A stretch of DNA of 64,000 nt from Nothopassalora personata (GCA_033816765.1 CM066287.1:186001-250000); one strand, 5' to 3'; positions 30,820 through 40,428 are shown, counted from the first letter of the stretch. Made by a program: numbers and translations. The notes: a model not told the origin generated them from the sequence alone.

Positions 30820-31548
30820 CTACTCCTCCTCCTCCTCCTCCTCCTCCTCCTCCTCCTCCCTAACCATCCACTCCACCTCCTCCGCCTGCCTCTCCTCCAC
30901 GAGGACCCTCATCCTCTCCCCTGTCAAAAAATCATGATCCCCAAACTCAAACCCCGGCACAACAGTCTCACTAATCAACAACCCCTCACTTTTACCATCC
31001 CCTCCCTCCTCGTTCTCATCAGGTAACAAGTACGAGCACTTATACTTCCCCCCCTCCACAATCCACTGCACCCTCTCCCCCTTCAAAACATCCTGTCCCA
31101 CGACGAAAGTTTCCACTCGCGCTTTACCAGTCCACCTTTCCTCCTCGGCTACGTCTTCCGATCCGTACCCGGAGGGACAAGATGCAGATGCCACTTCGTC
31201 CGCGTGGATTATTACGTATCTCCCCCTCCCGCGGTGCAGGGTATGGATTGTGCGGGCGCGGTTGCGGTGGAAGTGGCCGAGGGGTGTGGTGGGGGTGAGG
31301 AGGTAGTGGATTGTTGTGCTGGCGTTGTGGGTTGCGGATGTGCTTGCGAGGGTGGTCCAGGGCGCGGGAATTTTGCGTGGGTCGCGGTCTGTTTCGATGA
31401 AGTAGCCGCCTTCGGGGTGCGCGTGGAGGGAGAGGTGGGCTATGAGGGCGGAGAGGAAGGGGGATTCGGTTTCGGGTGAGGGTTTGGAAGTGGAGGGTGT
31501 GAAGGAGGGGAGGAGAGGTGGGAGGGAGGAGTCGATGGAGGAGGACAT
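30820..31548 (-). CDS. Cupin_5 / DUF985 family protein with a polyglutamate tail
   Basis: An intronless frame of 242 residues. The DUF985 signature is present: LSLHAHPEGGYFIETDRDP, TTIHYLLTP, LGHFHRNRARTIHTLHRG, and near the end ETVVPGFEFGDHDF. The family has an RmlC-like cupin barrel whose histidines may hold a metal; its reaction is not established. The C-terminus is a run of about twelve glutamates encoded by a CTC/CCT microsatellite (30823-30859), whose length is likely to vary between strains. A Ser/Pro-rich N-terminal 25 residues precede the domain. Confidence 0.88.
   Translation of the reverse strand: MSSSIDSSLPPLLPSFTPSTSKPSPETESPFLSALIAHLSLHAHPEGGYFIETDRDPRKIPAPWTTLASTSATHNASTTIHYLLTPTTPLGHFHRNRARTIHTLHRGRGRYVIIHADEVASASCPSGYGSEDVAEEERWTGKARVETFVVGQDVLKGERVQWIVEGGKYKCSYLLPDENEEGGDGKSEGLLISETVVPGFEFGDHDFLTGERMRVLVEERQAEEVEWMVREEEEEEEEEEEE
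30823..30859. repeat. CTC trinucleotide microsatellite inside a coding region
   Basis: About twelve CTC units encode the glutamate tail of the cupin_5 protein on the minus strand. Length changes would be in frame. Confidence 0.9.
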
Positions 31549-31847
31549 GTTGAGTGTGACTTACTGGACTGTGACGAGTGATGTATTGTGTAGATATGGT
31601 CTTGTTATGGTACGGCGACCCACATTTTTAGCTGCGATGATGCGTTAGAGGATCTATGTCAGCGACTTCGGCAGGGTCGTTGTGTCTTGCTGACGGCGCA
31701 GCCTTCTTGAGTACACGTCGCATATGTCTTTGCGTCTTGAATACTACATTATGGAAGCGAACGCGACGATACAGCATAGAGAAGAGCAGGACAGGAAAGC
31801 ACGGCCGGATGCTCTGTCACGAAAATGATGTTGTAGATAGGATATTG
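31549..31847. other. Intergenic border of the gene island
   Basis: Contains the promoter of the cupin_5 gene, then ordinary sequence up to the copia LTR at 31848. No other feature seen. Confidence 0.45.
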
Positions 31848-33487
31848 TGACGAGTACAAGCTTCTAGATTAAAACAATAGGATGGATTAGTAACCCTTAT
31901 GAATTGCACAATGTGTAAGACTATCTAGCTATAGAAACAGTGTAGTATAGGGTGTATATGCTAAGTCCTAACTAATATAGCTACTAGTTACCTAATTTAT
32001 AACACTTTCCCTTTAGACTAACTACTATAAAGGTAGCCTAATTAACTTAATGTTACCTATATTGCTATATTAGTCTCGAATACCTTTACTAGCTTTAGAT
32101 ACTAGGTTTACCGCTATAAGTAAGTATATACTAAGGATAAGGATCTTATCTAATCTACTTATATAAGAGATCTTTATAGACCTACTTTAAGTATATTTTA
32201 GCCTTATCTTTCCGCTTTTAGAAGCGAATAGAAGGTTCTCTTAGCTTAAGAAGACTCTTATACCTAAGCAGTAGCATATAGGCCTTATAGGTATATATAA
32301 AAGAAGCTAGTTCTGTACTAAGTAACTGTCTCTACTTTATACTACTTTATACCTCTCTTAACCCCTCCTAGACTACTATATATACTTATATATACTAATA
32401 ACTACTATATATATATATTCTTAAAGCTTCTTAAGAAGCTTTAGTAAGATATACTATATATATATAATATTTTAAGGGTATTTACTAACTTATAAGTAGT
32501 ATTATAGTAGATATTATTAAGTAGACTCCTATAAACTAACTTAGTAACAATAGTAATGTCTTTAGTAGTAGAACTAGCTCTAGTAACGTTAACAATCTAA
32601 ATAAGCGTCCTCCTAGTAATAGTAGAAAGGGGCTACCTATATCTAGTAAGCTCTCTAAGCATAAGGCCCTTATTAAAGAACTTAGACTAGTTAGGTATAT
32701 TATTAATAATAAGCGTAAGATTACTAAGAAGAATATAACCTTATAGCTTACTAAGGTATCTCTTAAGATTACCTTCTATAAGAAGAAGCTCCTAACTACT
32801 AATGGTAGTATTACTAACCTACTAAACTAGGGTTAGATTAACGCGGCTACTTAGGACTTTAATTATATAATAGTCGAACCTTAAGGCCGTATCGCTAATA
32901 CTATAACTATAAATATTAATAGTAGTTAGAACTACCTTTCTACCTTATAGGCTTCCGCTATAGACTATCTTATTTAGCACTTTAGTAGCGCCTATAACTA
33001 CTATAAGGAGAGATCTAACCTTCCCTTCTCTAGCTACTATACTATTCTAGGATAGTTTAAGGGCTATTATACTAACTACGCTCTTAATAATTACTACGAT
33101 AAGTATAGCTTCTTCTCTCTATAGACTCTATAGTAAGGTACTACCGGTTATACTAGCTGTCTAAGTATAGCTAGTCTATCTAGAACCTACTAGTAGCTAG
33201 GTATAGGTTACTCTTACTCTACTAGTACCGCCTTCTAGGGTAGTATATAAGCTAGTCGCTCTCCTCCTATTATACGTAGTAGTCCTCTACGTAAGGGCTT
33301 CCTATCTCTAGCTCTAGATTCTCCTAGTATAAGTACCTCTAAATACAGTTTTTAGATACTACCTACCTAGCTTATTCCTAGCAATATAGATTAGTGCCTA
33401 AGTATCCCTAGGGCTCCTAGTAATAGTTCTAGAACTATCCTCCTTAAGGTTCGCCTCCTATTCTCTAACTCCCTCTCTTAGGATAAG
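31848..33487 (-). mobile_element. RIP-degraded copia-like element, 3' LTR and part of the interior
   Basis: 31848-32004 is an LTR matching 10707-10861. On the minus strand a purine tract AAAGGGAAAG (from 32014 down to 32005) directly precedes its TGTTATAAATT start, so it is the 3' LTR. The interior to the right is TpA-rich with many stops. From about 32540 to 33480 the plus strand has a long frame with RIP-type stops (KGLPISSKLSKHKALIKEL, KKNITL*LTKVSLKITFYKK) that I cannot place in a known family; it may belong to another element. LTR-B is inserted at 33487. Confidence 0.5.
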
Positions 33488-33684
33488 TGTTAAGGGGATG
33501 TCGCAATGTATAGCACGCCCACGACCTGCCAGTCGTAGATGAACTAATTCTTGCCTTTTGTTCAAGACGCATCGCGCGTCGCAAGGTGTACTCATGCGTG
33601 TCACGTGCGGCTTGGCAGCCGGTCGCGACCGCATGTCACATGCAAGGCCACATGTAGGGGTTAGCCACTGGGCTGCCCCTTACA
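33488..33684 (-). repeat. 3' LTR of LTR-B
   Basis: 197 bp, identical by eye to the LTR at 40216-40412. Ends TGTTAAGG...CCTTACA in plus-strand reading. Identity of the two LTRs means little time has passed since insertion. Confidence 0.95.
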
Positions 33685-33985
33685 ATTGCCTCCCCTCCCG
33701 TGCGAGCTGTCCTCAGCTCGCTAGTTGCTACGTAGAGGCTCCTATGTACTTCCAGAACCATAGTTGCTATGCGGCCCACATGCGGGTTGCGTGCGTGTCG
33801 TCATGTAGGTGTAGGTGAGTGAGGCTTGGTTGCCATGCCGACGCAGCTGGTTAGGGGCATAAAACTCCAGCCCAACCCAGCCCTTTCTCAGCACGCTCCC
33901 CAGCTCATCACCTTCGCCACACCACCACCACGCACCCGCACCGCACCATCGTCGCAAGCGCCTCGCCAGCATCATCATCATCATC

Positions 33986-34756
33986 ATGTCTGCCGTGCCC
34001 TCCTCGCCGCCATTCTCTGGCCGCTCCGCCTCCTCCAGCAGCACCAGCAGCGACAGCACCACCAGCGCCGCAGAAGACGAGCGCCGCCAGGCGGCTCTGG
34101 TGCGCGACGCACCCAGAACGCCTGGTGGTCGCAAGCGACCAGCATCACCCTCGCAGCCACCAACGCCCTCGCCAGCCACCAAGCTCTCGCAGAGAATCAA
34201 CATGTGCATGCGGTGCCTCCCGTACTTCGTCAGGGGTAAGTCTCCACGCGCGTCGCCTGCGATTCGCATGCTAACCACTTGCTAGACGAGGCCGATGACT
34301 GTGATAGTGTCACCACCGGCGAGCTCCTGAAGAAGTGTGGCCGCTGCAGGCGCAGCAAACACAGCTGCGTGCCCAACACCAGCCACGCCATCGCCTCGCT
34401 GGTGAGCCGCCTGCGCGCCGCGCGGTCCCAGCGCGACTTCCTCACGGCCATGATGGGCCAGGCGCCCACAGACCTCCAGCAGCAGGAGCTGGTGGAGCAG
34501 ATCCGCCTGTGTGCCCAGCTGGGCAACGACATCAAGGAGGTAAGTCGCTGCTTCGCTCGTGCGAGTCGACTGCTACTCGCGGGGGAGGGCTCTAGTGCGT
34601 CCCCTGTGCTTCGGCTGACCCTTCCTATAGGCCATCAGGCAGTTCAATGCCTACAAGCACAAGCGTGCCGGGGAGACCCGCATGCGTGCCTCCGCCGCCG
34701 CCGCCACCACTGCCGACCAGGCATTCTTGCCTGAGTCACTGCGTGACGACAACTGA
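33986..34756 (+). CDS. Antisense accessory gene of LTR-B: cysteine-cluster/helical protein with two introns
   Basis: Predicted exons 33986-34235, 34286-34539 and 34631-34756 join in frame to 209 residues. Introns of 50 and 91 bp have GTAAGT donors and TAG acceptors; the first has a branch site GCTAAC. The order is: Ser-rich disordered start, basic region (GGRKRPASPSQ), cysteines at 74, 77, 89, 101, 104 and 111 ending in the cluster CGRCRRSKHSC (CX2CX6C), then helices likely to coil (SLVSRLRAARSQRDFLTAMM; QQQELVEQIRLCAQLGNDIK) and a basic, Ala-rich tail. The cluster recalls zinc-binding DNA-contact modules, but the spacing is not that of Zn2Cys6 factors. It lies inside an LTR element, opposite to gag-pol, between pol and the 3' LTR. 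A RIP-degraded copy exists in the second LTR-B element. Role unknown. Confidence 0.75.
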
Positions 34757-34890
34757 GGCGCTCGCCTCACACGCTGCTCGCGGGCTCCTCGCCTGCTACC
34801 ACTCTGCGTGGCCCCTGGTGGGCGCGCCACTCTTCAGCTTTTGTTTTGTTTATAGTTGAGAAAGGTTTTGTTTGTGCTCCAGTGCCAGTC

Positions 34891-35397
34891 TCATTTGCTT
34901 CTCCTTGACGCCTCATAGCCGGCTACCATGCGATCCGCATTCGCGAGGCCCTCCGCCGGTTCCCAGCTGTTGTACTCCTCTGGCCAGTCCTTCCACTGGA
35001 CTAGATACTGCAGCTTGCCCTTGCGCTTACGCCTATCCAGCACTGCCTCTACCTCATACTCTCCGTCCTCATTAGCTAGAGGGGGTACGGGTCCATCCTC
35101 ATCGCTACCGATATACGGCTCGAGGAGAGAGACATGGAAGACGTTGTGGAGCCTTGAGTCGGCTGGTAGCGCTAGGCGGTACGCCTGCGAACCGACAGCG
35201 TCCGTAATGCGGTATGGGCCGATGAACTTCGGACCCATCTTCTTCTTTGGCACTGCCAACTTGAGGTTCTTCGTTGACAACAGGACTAAGTCACCTACGC
35301 GGTAGGTCTTGGCTTGGTGGGTCTTGTTGTAGTAGCGAGCCTGGCTTTCTGCTGCAGCCTTCCATCGCTCCTCGAGTGTAGCGCGTAGTTTTCGCAT
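34891..35397 (-). CDS. LTR-B Pol C-terminus: integrase end and chromodomain, frame-shifted from the rest
   Basis: 168 residues beginning MRKLRATLEERW. They contain the integrase C-terminal part (YRVGDLVLLSTKNLKLAVPK, KFIGPYRITDAVGSQAYRL, HNVFHVSLLEPYIG) and a chromodomain (YLVQWKDWPEEYNSWEPAEG). In the other copy of the family (47608-54202) this part is in the same frame as the rest of pol. Here a run of ten C (35430-35439) breaks the frame: the other copy has six G and an A at this place. It is therefore the end of the 35412-38984 polyprotein rather than a separate gene. Confidence 0.9.
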   Translation of the reverse strand: MRKLRATLEERWKAAAESQARYYNKTHQAKTYRVGDLVLLSTKNLKLAVPKKKMGPKFIGPYRITDAVGSQAYRLALPADSRLHNVFHVSLLEPYIGSDEDGPVPPLANEDGEYEVEAVLDRRKRKGKLQYLVQWKDWPEEYNSWEPAEGLANADRMVAGYEASRRSK

Positions 35398-35411
35398 GCG
35401 ACTCGCAGCTG

Positions 35412-38400
35412 TTACCGCTGCTGGTACTTCCCCCCCCCCTGGGTCTCGTCTCGAGATCCAGTTGGTGCAGGGGCAATCTCAGGTCGCCAACCGTGCGCTA
35501 TTTCGAACGGACTCATCCGCAGTGTTGGGTGGATGCTGTTATTAGCTGCGAATTCAGCAACTGCAAGCCACTCAGCCCACTCAGTTTGATTGTCACTGCA
35601 GTAACAACGAAGGTATTGTTCGAGGGTTTGGTTTGCCCTCTCAGTTTGGCCGTCAGTCTGAGGGTGAAAGGCCGTGGATAGCTTGCGCTTCACACGCGCC
35701 TCGAAGCAGAAGTCACTCCAAAACTGACTAGTGAAGACCGGACCTCGGTCGCTCACTATGCCTGACGGGACACCATAGTGTCGCACGACTTCGTCTCGCA
35801 GGAGCCTCGCAAGCTCCACGGCTGTGCAAGTCTTCGTCGTCGGGATGTACAAGCTCATTTTTGAGTAGCGATCGACTATCACTAGGATCGCATCATACAC
35901 GCAACCGGCTCGCGTGCTTGGAGGTAGGTCCGTAATGAAATCCATGGTGATTTCCTGCCACGGTCGCTCCGGTCTAGGAAGCGGTTGCAGCTCGCCGTAG
36001 GGTCGATGGCGCCTCGCCTTCGAACCCTGGCAGGTTCTGCAGGCTTGGACGTATTGTTTCACGTCCGTGCTAAGTGAGTCCCACCAATAATTACGTCGCA
36101 ACAGCTCTTCAGTCTTGGTCCTTCCAAAGTGACCCGCGAGGACGTCGTCGTGGTGCATGCGAATCAGATGCGACCTGATTGCGTGATCCCTGGGTACCAC
36201 GATCGCGTCTCCGCAGTACACAAGGTCATCCTTCACATGCCATCCCTTGGCGTCCCTCGCGCTTGGCGCCTGCGCCAAGCATGCGACACACTGGTCGTCT
36301 TGCTGCTGCGCGATCTTCATCAAGAGTGGGATCAACTCACCCGTCGAGCTGTAAGCTTGACCCTGTATCACTGCAGCGCACACTGCTGCTGGTAAAGACG
36401 GCTTGTCTTGATGGGGAAGGTCACCTCTCCGCATTGCCATCGCCGCGCCTATGTCGCCCTGCATCGCCTCGCAGGTGGCAAGCACGCGCTTCACCGTCGG
36501 CTCGCTTGTCCCTTCCAGAGACTCCTTCCAGAAAGACAGCTTACTTTGCAAGGTAGGCAGCAAGTTCGAAGTTTGTTGCGTTATGGCTGCGTAGTCACTG
36601 CGTCTCGAAGGCGCGTCGGCTGGGTTAGTCTTACCCGGCCGATGCTCCACTACAAAATCAAAAGACTGCAGGAACGTAGCCCATCGAGCTTGCCGCCCAT
36701 TCAGCTGCTTTACTGTCATGAAGCCCTGTAGGTTAGCGTGGTCGACTAGCACTCGCACCGCATGCGTAGCGCCCTCCAAGTATGGCCTCCAATGCTTGAA
36801 AGCCTCAACCACTGCAAGTAGCTCCTGATCGTGCGTCTCGTAGTTGCACTCAGCTGGTATCATCTTGCGTGAATAGAACGCGATGGGATGCCACTCAGCA
36901 CCAAACAATTGGGATATGATACCTGCGATCGCGAAACCTGAGGCATCCGTCTCGACTCGCGTGCGCAGCGCAGGATCGAAGTGCCTAAGTATTGGTGCAC
37001 CTAAGAATCCGGCCTTAAGCTGTCGAAACGCCTGCTCTTCGCTTAAGGTCCACGTGAGAGGGCCGTGCTTCTTGCCGTCCTTGGATCCCTTTAGCAGGTC
37101 CGTTAGGGGCTTGCAGACCCTTGAGTATCCTTCTATAAAACGCCGGTAGAAGTTGCAAAACCCAAGGAAGGACTGGACCTCATGAAAGGTCGTAGGTGTA
37201 GGCCATTCCTCGATAGCGGCTACCCTGCTCCTGTCCATCGACACGCCTGCGGCGCTCACGACAAACCCAAGGAACTCTGCACTCTCCTGGAAGAAGTGAC
37301 ACTTCTTAGGGTTTGCGAACAGGGCAAACTTTCGTAGCCTCTCCAGCACCGCGCGTACGGCTCGCACGTGTGCCTCACGCGTCTCGCTGTAGATGAGGAT
37401 ATCATCTAGGTAGACCACGCAAATGTCATCAACTAAGCCGGTCAGCGCCTTGTTGATATACCCTTGAAAGGTTGCCGGTGCGTTGGTTAACCCGAACGGC
37501 ATCACCAGGTACTCGTAGTGTCCGTATCGCGTGCGAAACGCAGTCTTCCACTCATCGCCTCGCTTAATAGGGATACGATGGTAGGCGTCCTTCAAATCGA
37601 TTGTAGTGAAGAACCTGGAACCTGATAGCCTATCTAGCGTCTCGCTGATTAGGGGCAGGGGGTATCGGTTCTTCACTGTAATCTCATTCAGGCCTCTGTA
37701 ATCAACACAGAGCCTAAGAGTGCCATTCTTCTTTGGCACGAACAGGATAGGCGCACCCGCCTCGCTTGCGGACCGCCTAATCCACCCCTTCTCCATTGCT
37801 TGCGCAAGGTACTCCTTCAAGGCCTCCAACTCAGTCAAGGACTGGTGGTACAGCGGCTTGAAAGGGGGTTTCTTTCCTTCAACGAGATCAATCGCATGCT
37901 CAACCCCGTCGGGCATCTTGCGCTTCGCCTGCTCATTAGGTGCGTATACATCTCGGAAGTCTGCAAATTCTTCAGGCCACGAGGGGCCCTCTCCTTCAGG
38001 TACTGCTGCAGCAATAGCCCGAACACTCATCGCATAAACCTGCTTTGAGCTCTCGAGATCCTCAAGGAACTCGCGTGCGTCACGCTGCTGAACCGCAGGC
38101 GTCTCTGCACCGTAGTACCACTGGTCATCCTTATCGGCCTTCACTATCCGATTACGATGCCGCCAGGGTCTACCCAAAATCACTGATGGCCTACCCATAG
38201 GCACCGCGTAGCAGATGGCGTCACTCACGCGCTCTACTCCCGCGTCATCAGCGAGTCGCAGCCGAACCGCAAAGGCGCCGTAGCAATACCCTGGGTCATG
38301 CGCATACGACTCTAACTTCGGCAGCCTTGCCCCATCAATGGGTTGCATTTGATGTCGGAGTACATACTCATACGACACTAGGCTGAGATCCGCACAGTCA

Positions 38401-38984
38401 TCCAGGAGAAACGTGGCCTCGCGAAAGCCCTCACGAGTCTCGACTGCGCCTCGCAAGTGACGCGCTGGACACGCATCCACTCGCCTCAAGGGGTCGACTT
38501 CAGGAAAACTCGGACTCAGGAGCGACCCACTTCTGGTCCTCTGCCTTTTCCCTGGTCGCTGCGATGGACACACATCCACTCGCCTCAAGGGGTCGACTTC
38601 AGGAAAACTCGGACTCAGGAGCGACCCACTTCTGGTCCTCTGCCTTTTCCCTGGTCGCTGCGATGGACACACATCCACTCGCCTCAAGGGGTCGACTTCA
38701 GGAAAACTCGGACTCAGGAGCGACCCACTTCTGGTCCTCTGCCTTTTCCCTGGTCGCTGCGATGGACACACATCCACTCGCCTCAAGGGGTCGACTTCAG
38801 GAAAACTCGGACTCAGGAGCGACCCACTTCTGGTCCTCTGCCTTTTCCCTGGTCGCTGCGATGGACACACATCCACTCGCCTCAAGGGGTCGACTTCAGG
38901 AAAACTCGGACTCAGGAGCGACCCACTTCTGGTCCTCTGCCTTTTCCCTGGTCGCTGCGATGGACACACATCCACTCGCCTCAA
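35412..38984 (-). CDS. LTR-B Pol polyprotein (protease to integrase core)
   Basis: A 1190-residue frame. The first 170 residues are translated tandem repeats (RRVDVCPSQRPGKRQRTRSG), an unusual N-terminal extension. Then follow a protease-like region (FLLDDCADLSLVSYEYVL, with a degenerate active-site motif), reverse transcriptase (VVYLDDILIYSE), RNase H (VETDASGFAIAGI), an integrase zinc module (HHDDVLAGHFGRTKTEELL ... CRTCQGSK) and core (TMDFITDLPPS, IVSDRGPVFTSQFW, FHPQTDGQTERANQ). It ends early because of the C10 run, beyond which the chromodomain continues in another frame. Pol is in the -1 frame relative to gag. Confidence 0.93.
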   Translation of the reverse strand: MRRVDVCPSQRPGKRQRTRSGSLLSPSFPEVDPLRRVDVCPSQRPGKRQRTRSGSLLSPSFPEVDPLRRVDVCPSQRPGKRQRTRSGSLLSPSFPEVDPLRRVDVCPSQRPGKRQRTRSGSLLSPSFPEVDPLRRVDVCPSQRPGKRQRTRSGSLLSPSFPEVDPLRRVDACPARHLRGAVETREGFREATFLLDDCADLSLVSYEYVLRHQMQPIDGARLPKLESYAHDPGYCYGAFAVRLRLADDAGVERVSDAICYAVPMGRPSVILGRPWRHRNRIVKADKDDQWYYGAETPAVQQRDAREFLEDLESSKQVYAMSVRAIAAAVPEGEGPSWPEEFADFRDVYAPNEQAKRKMPDGVEHAIDLVEGKKPPFKPLYHQSLTELEALKEYLAQAMEKGWIRRSASEAGAPILFVPKKNGTLRLCVDYRGLNEITVKNRYPLPLISETLDRLSGSRFFTTIDLKDAYHRIPIKRGDEWKTAFRTRYGHYEYLVMPFGLTNAPATFQGYINKALTGLVDDICVVYLDDILIYSETREAHVRAVRAVLERLRKFALFANPKKCHFFQESAEFLGFVVSAAGVSMDRSRVAAIEEWPTPTTFHEVQSFLGFCNFYRRFIEGYSRVCKPLTDLLKGSKDGKKHGPLTWTLSEEQAFRQLKAGFLGAPILRHFDPALRTRVETDASGFAIAGIISQLFGAEWHPIAFYSRKMIPAECNYETHDQELLAVVEAFKHWRPYLEGATHAVRVLVDHANLQGFMTVKQLNGRQARWATFLQSFDFVVEHRPGKTNPADAPSRRSDYAAITQQTSNLLPTLQSKLSFWKESLEGTSEPTVKRVLATCEAMQGDIGAAMAMRRGDLPHQDKPSLPAAVCAAVIQGQAYSSTGELIPLLMKIAQQQDDQCVACLAQAPSARDAKGWHVKDDLVYCGDAIVVPRDHAIRSHLIRMHHDDVLAGHFGRTKTEELLRRNYWWDSLSTDVKQYVQACRTCQGSKARRHRPYGELQPLPRPERPWQEITMDFITDLPPSTRAGCVYDAILVIVDRYSKMSLYIPTTKTCTAVELARLLRDEVVRHYGVPSGIVSDRGPVFTSQFWSDFCFEARVKRKLSTAFHPQTDGQTERANQTLEQYLRCYCSDNQTEWAEWLAVAEFAANNSIHPTLRMSPFEIAHGWRPEIAPAPTGSRDETQGGGKYQQR

Positions 38985-39057
38985 GGGGTCGACTTCAGGA
39001 AAACTCGGACTCAGGAGCGACCCACTTCTGGTCCTCTGCCTTTTCCCTGGTCGCTGC
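38464..39057 (-). repeat. Six 99-bp tandem repeats at the gag-pol junction of LTR-B
   Basis: Six nearly identical units of 99 bp (33 codons), each containing CATCCACTCGCCTCAAGG and CCTTTTCCCTGGTCGCTG. The length keeps the pol frame, giving a repeated EVDPLRRVDVCPSQRPG motif, while the gag frame stops in the first unit. The degraded copy at 47608-54202 has a single unit (about 48970-49060), so the array expanded in this lineage. ORFs on the plus strand over the array (38457-39604) are shadows. Confidence 0.93.
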
Positions 39058-40178
39058 CCTTCTCAGTCAGAGCCTTCGCAGCGTCTACCCTGCGAACCGC
39101 TTGCGCGCCACGGTCCTTCCACAGGTGCCTGTTCGGGCAATCCGTCTTAATGTGACCCTTCTTATGGCATCCATAGCACTCCGCTTTGGTCCTATCAAAG
39201 GTCACAGACGATCCGCCGGCGTCCCGCTGGTAACTCGCACCCGGGTCGCGCGACGCCTGACTATGCTTCTGCTGCTTCGAGCCACGATCGCTTCGCCCTT
39301 GGTCGCCCTCAGTCTCTCGCCTGCGGCGACCATGCTGCCCGCGGTCGTGCCCTCCGCTGCCACGCTCCGTGCTTTCAATGCGCGAAGCCAGGATCACCAG
39401 TTCCTCTCTGGTTGTTGGGATGTCATGAAACTTGACGATTGCGGACCGCAGGCCAGGCGCAAGCTTAGCGAGCATATGTCGCACGCGTTGCGCCTCCGTA
39501 TAGTCCCCCAACTGATCCTCCATGACATCCAGCTTCAGTCGCAAACTGACGCACTGTCTGGTTGTCCTTCTGTTTCACCGCCTCATACTCCAACATCACG
39601 TTGAGCACGCGGTTCACAGGATCACCGCATGCGTCTCGACAGAACTCCTCAAAGTCCTGGTATGTATACCCTTTAAGGTCAAGGACGCTATGGTTGGCGT
39701 GCCATCGCTCACTTGCCTCTCCGCTTAGGTACATAACCCCATACAGGACCTTTGACTCGTTCGTCACATACGTGCCGCCTGAGAGGGCAAAGACAAGAGA
39801 GAGCTCCCTTAGGAATACCCGTGCTTTCTTGATCGAGTCCCCTCTAAAAGGCGTAGGTTCTTTGAGACGCAAACGTGTCGCATGCGATGCGACCGCGCCT
39901 CGAGCTGCGATATCATCGTCAGTTACTACAGATGGAGGAGGGGGAGGGGGAGTAGGGGATAGTTCTCCGCCGGATTCGCCCTGAGGGTCCGCCGGCGGCA
40001 CGCTTGCGTCCCGCAAGATCTCCAACTGTTCAATCTCCCTCTGTATCTCCTTCTCCTCAACCTCTGCCCGAAGGGCATCCCTCCTTGCGACTAAGGCTGC
40101 ACGCCTCGCTTGTTGCTGGGCCCTAGGGCTCAGGGGAGCCGCAAGCGTAGCGCTGCTGTCGTCGCGTTCGGACTCCAT
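39011..40178 (-). pseudogene. LTR-B Gag with CCHC knuckle, one-base insertion
   Basis: Gag begins at MESERDDSS (40178; an ATG at 40196 is in frame upstream), 38 bp inside the 5' LTR. It contains coiled N-terminal helices (RRAALVARRDALRAEVEEKE), a retrotransposon gag domain (IKKARVFLRELSLVF), then switches frame near 39536 to VMEDQLGDYTEAQRVRHML and the knuckle CYGCHKKGHIKTDC. The degraded copy of the family reads through this site in one frame, so this copy has one additional base. Either it is inactivated or the base is an assembly error. It ends GPEVGRS at the tandem repeats. Confidence 0.85.
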
Positions 40179-40215
40179 GGCGTGTATGGATTGCAACGAA
40201 GAGAAGAATTAGAAC

Positions 40216-40412
40216 TGTTAAGGGGATGTCGCAATGTATAGCACGCCCACGACCTGCCAGTCGTAGATGAACTAATTCTTGCCTTTTGTTCAAGACGCAT
40301 CGCGCGTCGCAAGGTGTACTCATGCGTGTCACGTGCGGCTTGGCAGCCGGTCGCGACCGCATGTCACATGCAAGGCCACATGTAGGGGTTAGCCACTGGG
40401 CTGCCCCTTACA
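40216..40412 (-). repeat. 5' LTR of LTR-B
   Basis: Identical by eye to 33488-33684. On the minus strand it ends CCCTTAACA and is followed by GTTCTAATTCTTCTC, the probable primer-binding region, before gag. Confidence 0.95.
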
Positions 40413-40428
40413 ATAAGGTTACTACTAA

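Larger units (their letters stand above)
33488..40412 (-). mobile_element. LTR-B: young Ty3/gypsy retrotransposon with target duplication ATAAG
   Basis: A complete element of 6925 bp. It has two 197-bp LTRs (33488-33684 and 40216-40412) that read as identical, terminal TGTTA...TTACA, and the 5-bp duplication ATAAG at 33483-33487 and 40413-40417. The coding order on the minus strand is gag, six 99-bp tandem repeats, pol with chromodomain. Between pol and the 3' LTR lies a spliced gene on the plus strand. A purine tract GGGAGGGGAGGCAAT abuts the 3' LTR. No RIP is visible although a RIP-degraded copy lies 7 kb away in inverted orientation. Two frameshifts (gag near 39536, pol at 35430-35439) cast doubt on its autonomy. 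Confidence 0.95.

Noticed and set aside
32541..33480. Possible host gene on the plus strand next to LTR-B
   Set aside because: The frame is interrupted by many TAG/TAA stops in the RIP pattern, and the region is TpA-saturated like the neighbouring copia remnant, so it is transposon debris.
35493..38048. Several plus-strand ORFs of 60-125 residues
   Set aside because: All are antisense to LTR-B pol with no cysteine clusters or splice sites, unlike the antisense gene at 33986-34756, which lies outside pol.
38457..39604. Plus-strand ORFs of 232 and 346 residues with perfect 33-residue repeats
   Set aside because: They are the reverse strand of the 99-bp tandem repeat inside LTR-B gag-pol. Any frame is open because the unit is a multiple of three without stops.
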